Shown: one piece after another, positions 56,701 through 64,000 of the stretch
How positions within the stretch are numbered: the stretch's first letter is position 1
Layout: each line of letters begins with the position of its first letter
Assembly: GCA_945875585.1 (NCBI GenBank)
Contig: CAMCLK010000003.1
Span: 62,001 to 126,000, forward strand
DNA length: 64,000 bases
Direction of reading: 5' to 3'
From: Candidatus Kuenenia stuttgartensis
GTDB taxonomy: Bacteria > Planctomycetota > Planctomycetia > Gemmatales > Gemmataceae
Made by a program: the position numbers and the translations under genes
Notes under the pieces: generated by a model
What the model was told of the DNA's origin: nothing
Databases searched by the model: none
The model's input: the letters and a program-made list of their open reading frames with translations, nothing else

Positions 56701-57268
56701 TTTCCCTGGCAGTTTCAAAGGCTTTTTTCAAAAGGCCGCCGAACGGTATGAATGTATCCACCAGTTGGCTTACCACCTCATCTGTTGCTTGACGCTTCAG
56801 AATATCGGTGGACTTGGCGAGCAAACTTTTCCAACTTCCCTGCTTATGTCTGGCCGTTTCCACATGAGCTTGAAGAGCCGAGCGCGCCTCGGGCAATTGG
56901 CAACGCCTTTCCTCAACATTGCGGACGTCGGGTTGCTGCCAGCGCATTCCGAGCCATAAAAAACGCGGCGGGCCCTTGGGGTCATGGCCGGCAAGATCCG
57001 GGTTCACGCGCAGTTGTTGGGCTAATTCCTGAAAACTATCCGGCCAATAGTTGACCTCAGGCGGATCCCACACAGGATCAACGGTCAGTTGCTGATAAAG
57101 AGCTTGAACAAGACGGCTTTTGCCAAAACCAGATTCAGCCACCACAATGGCCATTCGCGGGCCGCAAGAATTGGATCCGGGAGATCCACCGGAAGCCTCA
57201 TGAAATAATCCTTTAAGCCATGCCAATTCCTCTACTCGACCATGAAATCCAGATATTTTGTTTGACAC
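53789..57268 (-). CDS. STAND-type AAA ATPase with ten 47-residue TPR-like repeats
   Basis: The 1159-aa protein starts with GTG. An AAA_16-like NTPase follows FHGRVEELAWLKGLF: Walker A AESGFGKSR (44-52) and Walker B TVLWLDDAQW (about 231-240). A helical winged-helix/regulatory part covers about 300-630. Residues 634-1103 are ten exact-length 47-residue repeats of the form LGDIEVAEGNLAAARDLFAEG, a TPR-like superhelix. A short divergent helix pair ends the protein. The layout is that of STAND signal-transduction ATPases, which oligomerise when the repeat domain binds a ligand. No effector domain is attached, so an effector would have to be another gene. Confidence 0.85.
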   Translation of the reverse strand: MSNKISGFHGRVEELAWLKGLFHEASGGSPGSNSCGPRMAIVVAESGFGKSRLVQALYQQLTVDPVWDPPEVNYWPDSFQELAQQLRVNPDLAGHDPKGPPRFLWLGMRWQQPDVRNVEERRCQLPEARSALQAHVETARHKQGSWKSLLAKSTDILKRQATDEVVSQLVDTFIPFGGLLKKAFETAREIVKDRSESNLSARDRTESKAKDAGEEMLDSLREVFRGRGALPTVLWLDDAQWIDNLTLQFLHQLWAEASLKKWPLLVVVTHWEREWRQLMLLADIERAASLARFEHCNGVSCRVLGAADAITLRNYLGAELPGLTQPQCELLLHKAAGNFLSMVENVGQLRKNKPNFVNRDICQSLSPAGEKMVKLWSDDRLRRVEQRFEELEDDVKQLLGWSSRLGIRFIRSIVVEFARSQGVSLDPERLLDECVNPLVILGEGSPLLREFRDRSFHAVARRHFDDYGADWEEGLTAALREKLTAAVDSCFDDAGEYVSDTTGSLLALESTERRDLLSMAMLVFDSETEPTHGSQAFNLLLRARIISVSTDAADNLWERIRNAAKSWGDFDWLKVSPEIVGSGVRTELLHHLQTAGAFKLAKGVASSLLSIGRSKYAEKPESESLRDVSVYLNKLGDIEAAEGNLVVARGLFAEGLEIARTLQVQMGTTESMRDVVVSLFSLGDIEVTEGNLTVGKVIFAEVLNILRSLNIQLDTFECKRGVSLALGRLGLIEVAEGNFAVARNMFAEGLDIVRSSQVQLETPESLLSILESLWMLGDLEVSEGNLSVARALFAEGLEIARSLQVQLDTPESLRGVSVYLNRLGVLEVSKGNLTVARALFAEDLEIARTLQVQLGTPASLRDVSVSLDRLGDIEVAEGNLAAARGLFAEGLEIDRTLQVQMGTPESLRDVSVYLNKLGDIEAAEGNLAAARDLFAEGLEIRRTLQVQLGTPESLRDVSVSLERLGDIEVAEGNLTAARGVFAEGLEIRRTLQVQLGIPASLRDVSVLLGRLGDIEVAEGNLAAARDLFAEDLEIARTLQVQMGTPESLRDASISLNRLGDIEVAEGNLAAARDLFAEDLEIARTLQVQLGTPESLRDLVISFYKIASASLGIEQIEYATNALEGAKQLAATYPHYPSQVVEFMQKYYSDLSKQTFSVED
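53960..55369 (-). repeat. Ten tandem 141-bp repeats
   Basis: Exactly ten units of 141 bp encode the 47-residue TPR-like repeats. The 3' units (repeats 5-10) are nearly identical at DNA level, while repeats 2-4 have diverged. The pattern indicates recent expansion or gene conversion at the C-terminal end. Confidence 0.95.
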
Positions 57269-57329
57269 GATAAGACCCTAGGAACTAACCGCGCTGAATA
57301 AAACCTCAGAACTACAAAGCAGAGGCCCA

Positions 57330-58718
57330 TCAAAAACCACCACGGGCAGCAGTGCGTGGCAATAGACGGGAATTTGATCGGGACGAGGAATCGGCTGAAG
57401 GGGCATCGGTTCTTCCAGACATTCGCGCGGAATCAGATGAACTAGAAGATGACGGCGTTTCCGCTTCGGTCTCTTTGATCATGGCCTGCAAGGAATCTGG
57501 ACCACGCGATGTGTCGTAAAATTGGTAGGCGACCCGATTGATCTGACGCATGTAGTCAGGCTTCATGTGAACTATCCGTTGCACCATAAAGTGATCCTGA
57601 AACAAAGGAGGGGCCATGAAATACGGGGAGAGTATTATTTGAGTAGCCTGCCTACCACCATTGGATTTGCTGTAAGGAATTGGGCGAATAGTCACGTTAA
57701 GACCCGGAACATTTGGGCCAATATTAATATTATCGCTTACAAGTGTATCGCCAGCACTCCGTTCAAAACGCATGCTCATGGTAAAAGGCCTATTGATGAG
57801 GTAAATTTTTGGGACATGAAACCACCGCCACTCGGTGTAGCCCATAGAGTTGGATTTAGTGTTTAAAAGAACCACTGCTTCTTTTTCGCTGTTGAATGAT
57901 TTGGTCCACCAGTTTTCACGGTCTGTAGTAGCTTTCATACTGTGAATTGGAGGATGTGATTCAGGAGTCACGAGAACTTCATCACCAAGAAAAGCGGGTC
58001 GGATTTTCTTTCGATAATCGTTGTACAAGGACGGTGGCACTGATAGCGCATCAAAACAAACAAATCCCTTATCGCTGCAGATACGCCTTAAGACCTGATC
58101 AATTTTATCTGTGAACTCAGCGTATTTTCGAGGTGATATCCTTACTTTGATATCGTTTTGAACACCAACATGTTCCTGATCGGTGTCCACCAATCGAGTG
58201 TCGCCTGAAATCTCGCCTTCCATGAGAACTTCAGGGAAACTTCTGAGCATGGTGATCAGCAGATCACGTCCGCCTGTTTCCTTATCGCGCTTGTCAATAA
58301 GCGCCGAGAAAAGCTTCTTTCCATCCTGGGAATTATTGGTAGATCCGGACATATTCGACATTAAACGACGCTTTTCAACAACTACGCGGACTTTTTTTGT
58401 AATGATTCCCGTTGATTTGTCTCGCTGAGTCGCTAATTCGCGGTAACTGCTAACAACTCCATCGGTGACTTGGTAAGTGTTGTCCCGAAGAATCTCATCA
58501 CCTTTGATAAGGGTCTCGCCCAATACGAAGGAACCACAGGCCTGACGCACAGCTGACCGGAGTGCGTCTTTAATCGCCTCACCGTCTGTGGCACCTTTCC
58601 CATCTACGACCAAAGAAACGGTGCCTTTGCCATCATCGCTTTCAGATGATTGCGAAAAACAGACATTGGGTGACAATAATAGAAGCACCGTCACCCAATA
58701 CATCGAGGAGATGCGCAT
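57330..58718 (-). CDS. Secreted LPP20/FlgT-like protein with Ser-rich tail
   Basis: ATG 58718 has a strong GGAGGTG upstream. The 462-aa protein has a signal peptide (MRISSMYWVTVLLLLSPNVCFS). The next part, GEAIKDALRSAVRQACGSF and QVTDGVVSSYREL, resembles the LPP20/FlgT N-terminal fold that is common in outer-membrane-associated secreted proteins. The middle is beta-rich; the last 60 residues are Ser/Asp/Arg-rich and disordered. It is preceded on the same strand by the DUF350-like gene at 58753. Function unknown. Confidence 0.75.
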   Translation of the reverse strand: MRISSMYWVTVLLLLSPNVCFSQSSESDDGKGTVSLVVDGKGATDGEAIKDALRSAVRQACGSFVLGETLIKGDEILRDNTYQVTDGVVSSYRELATQRDKSTGIITKKVRVVVEKRRLMSNMSGSTNNSQDGKKLFSALIDKRDKETGGRDLLITMLRSFPEVLMEGEISGDTRLVDTDQEHVGVQNDIKVRISPRKYAEFTDKIDQVLRRICSDKGFVCFDALSVPPSLYNDYRKKIRPAFLGDEVLVTPESHPPIHSMKATTDRENWWTKSFNSEKEAVVLLNTKSNSMGYTEWRWFHVPKIYLINRPFTMSMRFERSAGDTLVSDNINIGPNVPGLNVTIRPIPYSKSNGGRQATQIILSPYFMAPPLFQDHFMVQRIVHMKPDYMRQINRVAYQFYDTSRGPDSLQAMIKETEAETPSSSSSSDSARMSGRTDAPSADSSSRSNSRLLPRTAARGGF

Positions 58719-58752
58719 AAAAATCACCTCCAAAACAAAACATCAACATTTC

Positions 58753-58989
58753 TTAGTTAATGCGGGTAACAGAAGCCACAACAATACCTAGAGCCAATAT
58801 GAGGGACGCCATAATCAAGCCCATAGGCATATTCCCTTCCTTAATAAGCTTCCACTCATCAACTTCATGGGTGCACCAATGAACCATTTTCAGGGTCATT
58901 ACAATTCCTAATCCCATAGAGAGGCAACCAACCATTGCCCAGCCGAAAGTAATGGCATAAGCCTTGAGCAGATCAAGGGCGACTTCCAC
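58753..58989 (-). CDS. DUF350-like two-TM membrane protein
   Basis: The 78-aa protein has TM helices at about 10-35 (YAITFGWAMVGCLSMGLGIVMTL) and about 54-74, joined by a charged loop. The second half, LIKEGNMPMGLIMASLILALGIVVASV, matches the DUF350 signature (KEGN followed by a small-residue-rich helix). DUF350 proteins usually contain two such hairpins; this is a single one. It lies 34 bp upstream of the LPP20/FlgT-like gene and 89 bp downstream of the gene at 59078 end, on the same strand. Confidence 0.78.
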   Translation of the reverse strand: MEVALDLLKAYAITFGWAMVGCLSMGLGIVMTLKMVHWCTHEVDEWKLIKEGNMPMGLIMASLILALGIVVASVTRIN

Positions 58990-59077
58990 GTGTGAACTCC
59001 TAAAAAGTTAAATGCATTAACGATAAAAATGTGCCGGCAGCACAAAGCCACCGGCACAATGAATCATCAAAAATCAA

Positions 59078-60424
59078 TCAATCGTTGTCAACGCGACCAG
59101 AAGGCAAAGGCTTCACTTTTTCACCTGGTTTGCGGACGGCATCACCCGGCTTGCTGCCATCTGGTGAATTATCATCTTCGAGCAATGGTTTGGCACGGGC
59201 CGCACCAGTTTCGCCAGCAAGTTTACTGACGCTTGGAATCCAGACGCTAATAGCAAGTGCAAAACCGTCATCGGTATCAGAAATCCACGCCTTATGCATC
59301 AGCCCTGGTGGCAGGCGATTTTCCCGAACGCTTTTGTAAGAGTCAGAAGTTTCCACTGAAAGCTTGTATTCACCAAGCAATTTTTCAACTTTCTTAGCCT
59401 GAGCTTTCGTAGGTGCAGGATCAGCCTTTTCAGCGTCACCATAATCTTTCATGGATTCACCGGACGACTCCTTGACTCGCGAAACCCAAGAAATCATGTC
59501 GCCTTTCAAGATACCACCAATGGAATCATCTGCGCGTTGCTGCGCAATTCTCTGAGCATTAATAAGAAGTTTGGTGCGGACTTGGGGAATCTTGCTATCA
59601 ACAAACACTGCACTACCAAACCCGACAAATGCCTTTTCACCTGTTTTCTTAACGGTAATAATTCGACCACCAACAGGAGGAACCAGAGCCTTGCTAACTT
59701 CATTGATTATTTGATCAATACCTTCAGCCATTGTTCCAGCTTCAACAATGTTGGATGTGATCCGGTTAATTTTGGCATCTTTTGGCATTGAAACAAGCGT
59801 CACAGTAACCACTTTGTTGGCTTCATCGTTTAAAACTTCCCAAGTCAAATATCCACCCATCATGCCTTCTACTCGCTGCTCGATTTCCTCGCTGAGTGAA
59901 CTCTTAAATTCACTCTTATTTTCCTTTGCATCGACGTCGCTCTTTATCGTTTCTTCAAGAAGAGTAGTCGCCTTGCTATCTAGGCCATTGAGCATTTTAT
60001 AAAGCTCAACTTTTGCCTGAGTGTATGCGCGAACATAACCGGACCGGAGCGATGCTCGGGTTGCCGTATTGTTTTCAAAAACTTGATAAGAAGAAACGCC
60101 CGAGGCAACAAAGCCAACGCCGCCCTGAAAAGCAACAACTGTGGAAAGTCCAAGAGTGGTCTCTTTTTTGCCGGAAGCTTTCTTCTGATGCTCCTCAGCT
60201 GCGGCATTGACGGCATCCTGAGCTGTTGCAGCTTTCAGGATTCCTTCTTCTTTTTTAACCTTTTCAGGTTGTTTGACTTCGCCATCACCACCTTGAATCA
60301 CTGGTTTAAGCGCAACCCCTGTGAAAAAATCACCGGAAGGCGCGTTGCTCTTATTTTGAGCAGATGCATGGGTTAACCCAAGCAATCCCAAAACCATTAT
60401 TGCCGAAGCACAACGATTCAACAT
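59078..60424 (-). CDS. Secreted protein, unknown function
   Basis: ATG 60424 has AAGGAGGA upstream, far better than the open frame from 60457. A signal peptide (MLNRCASAIMVLGLLGLTHASA) begins the 448-aa protein. A charged linker (about 25-75) is followed by a helical domain with SGYVRAYTQAKVELYKMLN, which resembles the LPP20-type helix, and a mixed domain to about 400. The last 50 residues are Lys/Pro-rich (PGEKVKPLPSGRVDND). It is probably related in fold to the secreted protein at 57330, encoded two genes downstream. Confidence 0.72.
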   Translation of the reverse strand: MLNRCASAIMVLGLLGLTHASAQNKSNAPSGDFFTGVALKPVIQGGDGEVKQPEKVKKEEGILKAATAQDAVNAAAEEHQKKASGKKETTLGLSTVVAFQGGVGFVASGVSSYQVFENNTATRASLRSGYVRAYTQAKVELYKMLNGLDSKATTLLEETIKSDVDAKENKSEFKSSLSEEIEQRVEGMMGGYLTWEVLNDEANKVVTVTLVSMPKDAKINRITSNIVEAGTMAEGIDQIINEVSKALVPPVGGRIITVKKTGEKAFVGFGSAVFVDSKIPQVRTKLLINAQRIAQQRADDSIGGILKGDMISWVSRVKESSGESMKDYGDAEKADPAPTKAQAKKVEKLLGEYKLSVETSDSYKSVRENRLPPGLMHKAWISDTDDGFALAISVWIPSVSKLAGETGAARAKPLLEDDNSPDGSKPGDAVRKPGEKVKPLPSGRVDND

Positions 60425-60472
60425 TGTCTTATTCCTCCTTAAAAAATTCCCGCACAAACAACTATCGAACCA

Positions 60473-61396
60473 TCACCGGACAGGATCAAGGGCCTTTTTC
60501 AGATCAAAGGTATTATTTTCCCGATCAAAAGCCTTGCACGCTTCAGCGAACGCTTTATTTGCAGCAAGTTCACCACTCTTACCCAGATCAGCAGCGATTT
60601 CACCAACCGAAAGCAACCAAGAGCTAGACATTTTTTCTGGATTGGACAAAGCCATAAGCAATGCACGCCCAGCTTCAGTGGATTTATCCTGTTCAGCCAG
60701 ACATTTGCCCAAGGCTAACCATGTTCCAGGACTAGTGTTCTTCACATCAACAAGATGTTGGAGAACTTCAGTTGCCGGTTTCCATTGCTGCTTACTTATA
60801 AAAGCATCCGCTTCATCATGAGCCAATTTGCGGTACGCCCGATAAAACGACTCCTTGGCACCAGAAGTCGTCAACTGAGCCGTCATTTTATCGGCACTAG
60901 CGATCGTAAAACCAAGAACCCAACCGCTCCCTTCTCCGTTTCCCATGTAATCAGGCTTTATTTTCCCCACGACTGTCGATTCAGAAAAAGCCTTCTTCAA
61001 AGCTTCATTCGCGAGATCACCATGGTTCATTTGGTTGGCCAGATAAACCTGATTGAGAACGAAGTATTTCAGACAATCACTTGAGGAATAAACCTTCGTG
61101 ATATTCCTGGCCGCAATAGCCAAACGAGGATTCTGCCCAGATGTTTTTTGGAATGCGACTGCGTAATACCTGCCACCGAATTTCCCGACAATGCGGTCTT
61201 TAGTTAAATTCTCCCGAGCACTTGCCAACACAGCGTCCTTTAGTGCTTCCGGAAATCCCTCTTCACCCATAAATTCAGATAAAACTTTTAATTTGGCATC
61301 ATTAACGTCAGCAGCTGCAATATTCGAAATGAAGCTGGCAAAAATAATAATAACAGGACATGAATATTGCATTGTTTTACGGATGATCGATTTCAT
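60473..61396 (-). CDS. Secreted TPR-like protein
   Basis: AAAGGAAG precedes ATG 61396. A signal peptide (about residues 1-28, CPVIIIFASFISNIAAA) precedes a mixed domain and a helical C-terminal half with TPR-like pairs (about 195-300: FISKQQWKPATEVLQHL, WLALGKCLAEQDKSTEAGRAL). It is 307 aa. Its stop lies 48 bp from the start of the next secreted protein gene, so they are likely cotranscribed. Function unknown; the TPR part suggests a scaffold. Confidence 0.75.
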   Translation of the reverse strand: MKSIIRKTMQYSCPVIIIFASFISNIAAADVNDAKLKVLSEFMGEEGFPEALKDAVLASARENLTKDRIVGKFGGRYYAVAFQKTSGQNPRLAIAARNITKVYSSSDCLKYFVLNQVYLANQMNHGDLANEALKKAFSESTVVGKIKPDYMGNGEGSGWVLGFTIASADKMTAQLTTSGAKESFYRAYRKLAHDEADAFISKQQWKPATEVLQHLVDVKNTSPGTWLALGKCLAEQDKSTEAGRALLMALSNPEKMSSSWLLSVGEIAADLGKSGELAANKAFAEACKAFDRENNTFDLKKALDPVR

Positions 61397-61417
61397 GGAC
61401 TTCCTTTCAATCCTGTG

Positions 61418-61798
61418 TCAGACACCAATCAAAAACGGTCTTAAAAACTCCCAACCAAACGTCAATGCTGGGATCAGCAATCGAAGAATAACAGAGCGTC
61501 CTTCTTTTTGCCCAAGTTCAGCCTTGAGCCTGTCTAAATACTGTATCCTTGAAATCAGCGAAAACTCACGAATAGCAATAGAATCCGCAATTTGACCGGA
61601 AGCCACATTCCCTGAATCAATCCCTGCAAGTCTATCACCTAGCATAATTGTTCGGGCATTGATTTGTCGCTCTAAATTGTGTCGAAGCAAAATCCAGGGC
61701 GGGGTAAAACCAAAAACAAGTAGGGCAAGGGTTAATCCCAGCCCAATATAATCATCGAGTTCTCCCTCCGCATACCAAACATAACCGGAACTAATCAT
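61418..61798 (-). CDS. Membrane protein fragment, possibly frameshifted continuation of the upstream gene
   Basis: The 126-aa frame starts at ATG 61798, which overlaps the upstream stop (ATGATTAG) and lacks a Shine-Dalgarno sequence. It holds a TM helix (about 17-36, IGLGLTLALLVFGFTPPWILL), a charged middle and a C-terminal hydrophobic stretch (about 105-124). The same frame is open upstream to 61843 and reads GSTSCLFFFMISSGYVWYA, a natural TM helix that continues the upstream protein after a shift near TTTTTCTTT. It may therefore be one broken or frameshifted gene of about 370 codons; translational coupling of two genes is the alternative. Confidence 0.5.
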   Translation of the reverse strand: MISSGYVWYAEGELDDYIGLGLTLALLVFGFTPPWILLRHNLERQINARTIMLGDRLAGIDSGNVASGQIADSIAIREFSLISRIQYLDRLKAELGQKEGRSVILRLLIPALTFGWEFLRPFLIGV

Positions 61799-62522
61799 AA
61801 AGAAAAATAGACAACTGGTTGAACCTTGAACTATCAGCAACAAAAAAAGGTTTGTATTTTTCGTGAATCAGTATTTCTTCAATTTCTCCTTTGAATTTAC
61901 AGTACTTGATTGCGCTTAAGGTCAATCCAATAAATCCAATCAAAATGAACCATATATAGCTATTAATCCACCACTCTGTAGCCCAAATTATCATCATCCA
62001 TATATCAACAAGAGACAGGCCGCTATCTTCAACAAGATAATATTCTTCATATTGCCCAAGTAAAAAAGAACGTACAAGTGCGACTAAAAATGGAATGGCA
62101 AGCACTGTTGCACCAATAAGGCTTTGAGGACCAAGCACTACTTTCGTGCAGCGTAAAATAACCTCTTTGGGCCCCTCCATTGATTCGAGTGCACGGTGAA
62201 ATAATTTGGTAAATGGAAGCACAAACATCCATGCTGTAAATAAATGTCCGGCAAGATACAGGGGTTGAACCTGCCACTCGCGCGAATGAATAAAAATCAT
62301 TTTGTCATTTGACAGCAGTATTCCAACCAACCATGCCAGCATACCAATGCCAACAAAGGTCAGTACAGCCCATGGTGTACTGTCAGGTAACCACTTATGA
62401 ATCCAATAGTTGTCCGCATGAACGAACGAATTCTTGTTGGTGAAAATAAGGAATGAACTTCCGGAAAAAATCCCAGATACTGGCTCGCTAGTCTTGTCTG
62501 CTTTTGCACCGTGATCAACCAT
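61791..62522 (-). CDS. Multi-TM membrane protein
   Basis: The 243-aa protein has hydrophobic helices at about 49-72 (WAVLTFVGIGMLAWLVGILLS), 88-105, 134-155 (LIGATVLAIPFLVALVRSFLL), 172-188 and 191-210. I chose ATG 62522 (GGTG 8 bases upstream) over a TTG at 62546. The end (SSRFNQLSIFLYD) is abrupt, within what would be the next helix; see the overlapping frame at 61418. No family recognised. It is probably the first gene of the minus cluster, followed at once by the secreted TPR-like protein gene. Confidence 0.65.
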   Translation of the reverse strand: MVDHGAKADKTSEPVSGIFSGSSFLIFTNKNSFVHADNYWIHKWLPDSTPWAVLTFVGIGMLAWLVGILLSNDKMIFIHSREWQVQPLYLAGHLFTAWMFVLPFTKLFHRALESMEGPKEVILRCTKVVLGPQSLIGATVLAIPFLVALVRSFLLGQYEEYYLVEDSGLSLVDIWMMIIWATEWWINSYIWFILIGFIGLTLSAIKYCKFKGEIEEILIHEKYKPFFVADSSRFNQLSIFLYD

Positions 62523-62801
62523 TATTGAGGCACCACTAATCTGCAACTGAATTACCAGACATGAACGTCATTGCTACGCAATCTGTTGATTTAACTATTT
62601 TACAAGTGGTTATGCAAACAGCAATTCTCACCATTTTAATTTATTTTAGAAAACAACCAACTGGCATTCTACCTAAATTGCCAAAAGTGTACTATTTTAG
62701 TGGCAGTACTAACCAAGTGAATCTTGAAACAACCAATTAAATCAATGGAATCTTGCATCTCGGACCTTAAGGTTTTAAAAATGATGCTTTCTTTCAATAA
62801 A
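62523..62801. other. Intergenic region upstream of the minus cluster
   Basis: About 280 bp of A+T-rich sequence without a supported gene. It should hold the promoter for the minus cluster; no confident -35/-10 pair was picked. Confidence 0.4.
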
Positions 62802-62838
62802 AAACAAGGGGCCAATTTTTATTGACGACCCCTTGTTT
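62802..62838 (-). terminator. Rho-independent terminator of the 83-aa gene
   Basis: AAACAAGGGG pairs with CCCCTTGTTT across a 17-base loop. On the minus strand it is followed by a T-rich run (TTTTTTATTG). It lies about 20 bp after the stop of the small secreted protein gene. Confidence 0.75.
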
Positions 62839-62859
62839 GAGTTGGATATGTGTATTGAA

Positions 62860-63111
62860 TCAAGATTTTTTCAGCTTCACGATGTATGTTTTGCTTTTAT
62901 CATCATTAGGATTAGATTTTCTTACTGAAACTGATTTCCATCCTGGATGATCATCTTCTGCTTTTAGAATTGCATTTGCTTCGCTAGTAGCCGACACGCT
63001 CACTGACTTTGTCTGCTCAACAAAAATACCAGCAGCTTGATTCTCGTTTGCAATCATAAAATTTGGTTGTACCGAAATCAGTAACAAACTTAAACAAATT
63101 GAAACTTTCAT
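62860..63111 (-). CDS. Small secreted protein, unknown function
   Basis: ATG 63111 has AGGAG 7 bases upstream, chosen over the open frame to 63228. The 83-aa product has a signal peptide (MKVSICLSLLLISVQPNFMIA) and a 60-residue mature part ending KSKTYIVKLKKS. Its own terminator lies just downstream, so it is a monocistronic unit between the minus cluster and the caspase-like gene. No family recognised. Confidence 0.65.
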   Translation of the reverse strand: MKVSICLSLLLISVQPNFMIANENQAAGIFVEQTKSVSVSATSEANAILKAEDDHPGWKSVSVRKSNPNDDKSKTYIVKLKKS

Positions 63112-63474
63112 TTTAAACTCCTGTTGATTATAAATAGATACACCTAAAATGGTATTGCTAATCATTTGGATAGTCAAGAAAAAAGTGGGATTAGATACGC
63201 AATCAAACCTGAATCGTAAGCACTGCATTAATTATTCAAATGTCAAGCGGATCATAGCTTTCAATTAAATTCACTCACTTTCCATAATCTATTTGCTTTG
63301 ACGTTTATTTAAATTTTACCGACTTGGCGATCTTCAATTTTACCTTATAAATGCAATGCTTATAGGTAAGTTGGCTAAGAAACAGAGACCGACGAGATCG
63401 ACGGTTATACGCAAGCCTAGTAGCTATCGGAAGATATGCGAACATTGGCATTGCTAAGTGATTTTTGGAGCCGC
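63112..63474. other. Intergenic region between divergent genes
   Basis: This 363-bp stretch must carry the promoters of the small secreted protein gene and the caspase-like gene. No RNA gene or repeat was seen. Confidence 0.4.
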
Positions 63475-64000
63475 ATGATGAAAAACCAGTGGTTGTATTA
63501 TCTCGTTGCAGCACACTCAATTGCTTGGGTGACCCATTCAACAGCAGCACCCGAGTCTGGAAAAAGGTTTGCACTCCTTGTTGGTGTGTCTAGCTTCGAA
63601 AACCCGAAAGTATTTGCAAATCCTAGCCTATCGTGTGAGAACGAGATTGAAGATTTTGGTCAACTGCTCACAAAACAGCTTGGTTTTGATCCCGCGCAAG
63701 TCAAGGTCCTTACTACTGCAAGAGGCAAAAAGGCGCCGGATCAGGCGCCTACAGCTTCCAACATCGTTCGCTCACTTGAATTGATTCGATCTGAAAAAGG
63801 AAGAGACGATTTTGTTCTGCTGGCATTATCTATGCCTGGCGGTTTTATTACTGTGGAAAATCCTGATAAGAATTCCATTCCCAAAACTTATCCATTTTTG
63901 CTCCCTTCCGACGCCGATTATTCAGGAATAAACCCTCAAGATGGCTCATCCAAACATTTAATCAATCTCGAAGCAATCCTGACTGACTTTAGCCGTTGCA
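63475..64000 (+). CDS. Caspase-fold (peptidase C14-like) protein, 3' part cut, catalytic His missing
   Basis: Two ATGs (63475, 63478) follow GGAG. A signal-peptide-like N-terminus (about 1-25) leads to GKRFALLVGVSSFENP, LSCENEIEDFGQLL, LGFDPAQVKVLT and RDDFVLLALSMPGG, which is the order of caspase/metacaspase p20 elements. Where the family has SGHG with the catalytic histidine, this protein reads SMPG (Pro 121). The cysteine strand lies beyond the window edge. If the fold assignment is right, it is a pseudo-caspase or uses another residue. It diverges from the small secreted gene. Confidence 0.75.
   Translation, partial: MMKNQWLYYLVAAHSIAWVTHSTAAPESGKRFALLVGVSSFENPKVFANPSLSCENEIEDFGQLLTKQLGFDPAQVKVLTTARGKKAPDQAPTASNIVRSLELIRSEKGRDDFVLLALSMPGGFITVENPDKNSIPKTYPFLLPSDADYSGINPQDGSSKHLINLEAILTDFSRC

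Noticed and set aside
63305-63574. 89-codon minus-strand frame
   Set aside because: It overlaps the start of the caspase-like gene and has no ribosome site or recognisable product.

Overview
The window looks like a chromosomal segment of a planctomycete, most likely of the Gemmataceae type. The evidence is a TIGR02996 repeat-companion domain fused to a formylglycine-generating-enzyme (FGE) domain, secreted SGNH and S9 hydrolases, a caspase-fold protein, a TIR protein with a membrane anchor, and many large secreted or membrane proteins without a known family. No rRNA, tRNA, CRISPR array or intact insertion sequence was seen. All calls come from reading the sequence; no database search was run.

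Layout. (1) 1-3.3 kb, minus strand: the start of a DapA-family lyase and an enolase-superfamily dehydratase resembling cis-3-hydroxyproline dehydratase, then a small membrane protein and a bacterial-type poly(ADP-ribose) glycohydrolase (PARG), then a 48-aa protein. (2) 3.6-12.8 kb: a DEDDh exonuclease with an ExoX-like C-terminus, an unknown 515-aa protein, a sigma-70-like factor (minus), a TIGR02996-FGE fusion, and a YhaO/YhaN (SbcD/SbcC, Mre11/Rad50-like) pair. (3) 13-19.5 kb: secreted metabolic enzymes (S9 peptidase, SGNH esterase, Fes/IroE-like esterase) and hypotheticals. (4) 19.6-22.1 kb: a gene-poor stretch with two small genes and degenerate sequence. (5) 22.1-47.7 kb, plus strand: a long, tightly packed cluster of 13 genes. 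(6) 47.8-63.1 kb, minus strand: a second long cluster of 12-13 genes, convergent with the first. (7) 63.5 kb to the end: the start of a caspase-fold protein that lacks the expected catalytic histidine.

The two convergent clusters are the most interesting part. The plus cluster encodes, in order: a TM-anchored pseudokinase-like protein with a Gly-Pro repeat; a secreted protein; a dynamin-like GTPase; an Hsp70/actin-fold ATPase (the pair recalls SrfC/SrfB); an unknown 636-aa partner; a four-helix membrane protein; a large Ig-like protein and a TM protein, both with Rossmann/VWA-like C-termini; a secreted VWA protein; a LolD/MacB-type ABC ATPase and its FtsX-type permease; and a secreted repeat protein. 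After a strong hairpin comes a MotA/TolQ/ZorA-like proton-channel subunit, then a MotB/ZorB-like partner that keeps the membrane aspartate but has a VWA domain with an intact MIDAS where an OmpA peptidoglycan anchor would be expected. My inference is an envelope-spanning machine combining a proton-driven stator, two cytoplasmic NTPases and an ABC/FtsX unit with several extracytoplasmic adhesion-type domains.

The minus cluster reads like a sensing or effector set: a TIR-TM protein, two lipoproteins, a two-TM RCK (TrkA-N) channel-like protein ending in a RyR domain, a STAND-type ATPase with ten 47-residue TPR-like repeats, a DUF350-like membrane protein, and secreted LPP20/FlgT-like and TPR-like proteins. 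Whether the two clusters work together cannot be decided from the sequence; co-occurrence across genomes would test it.
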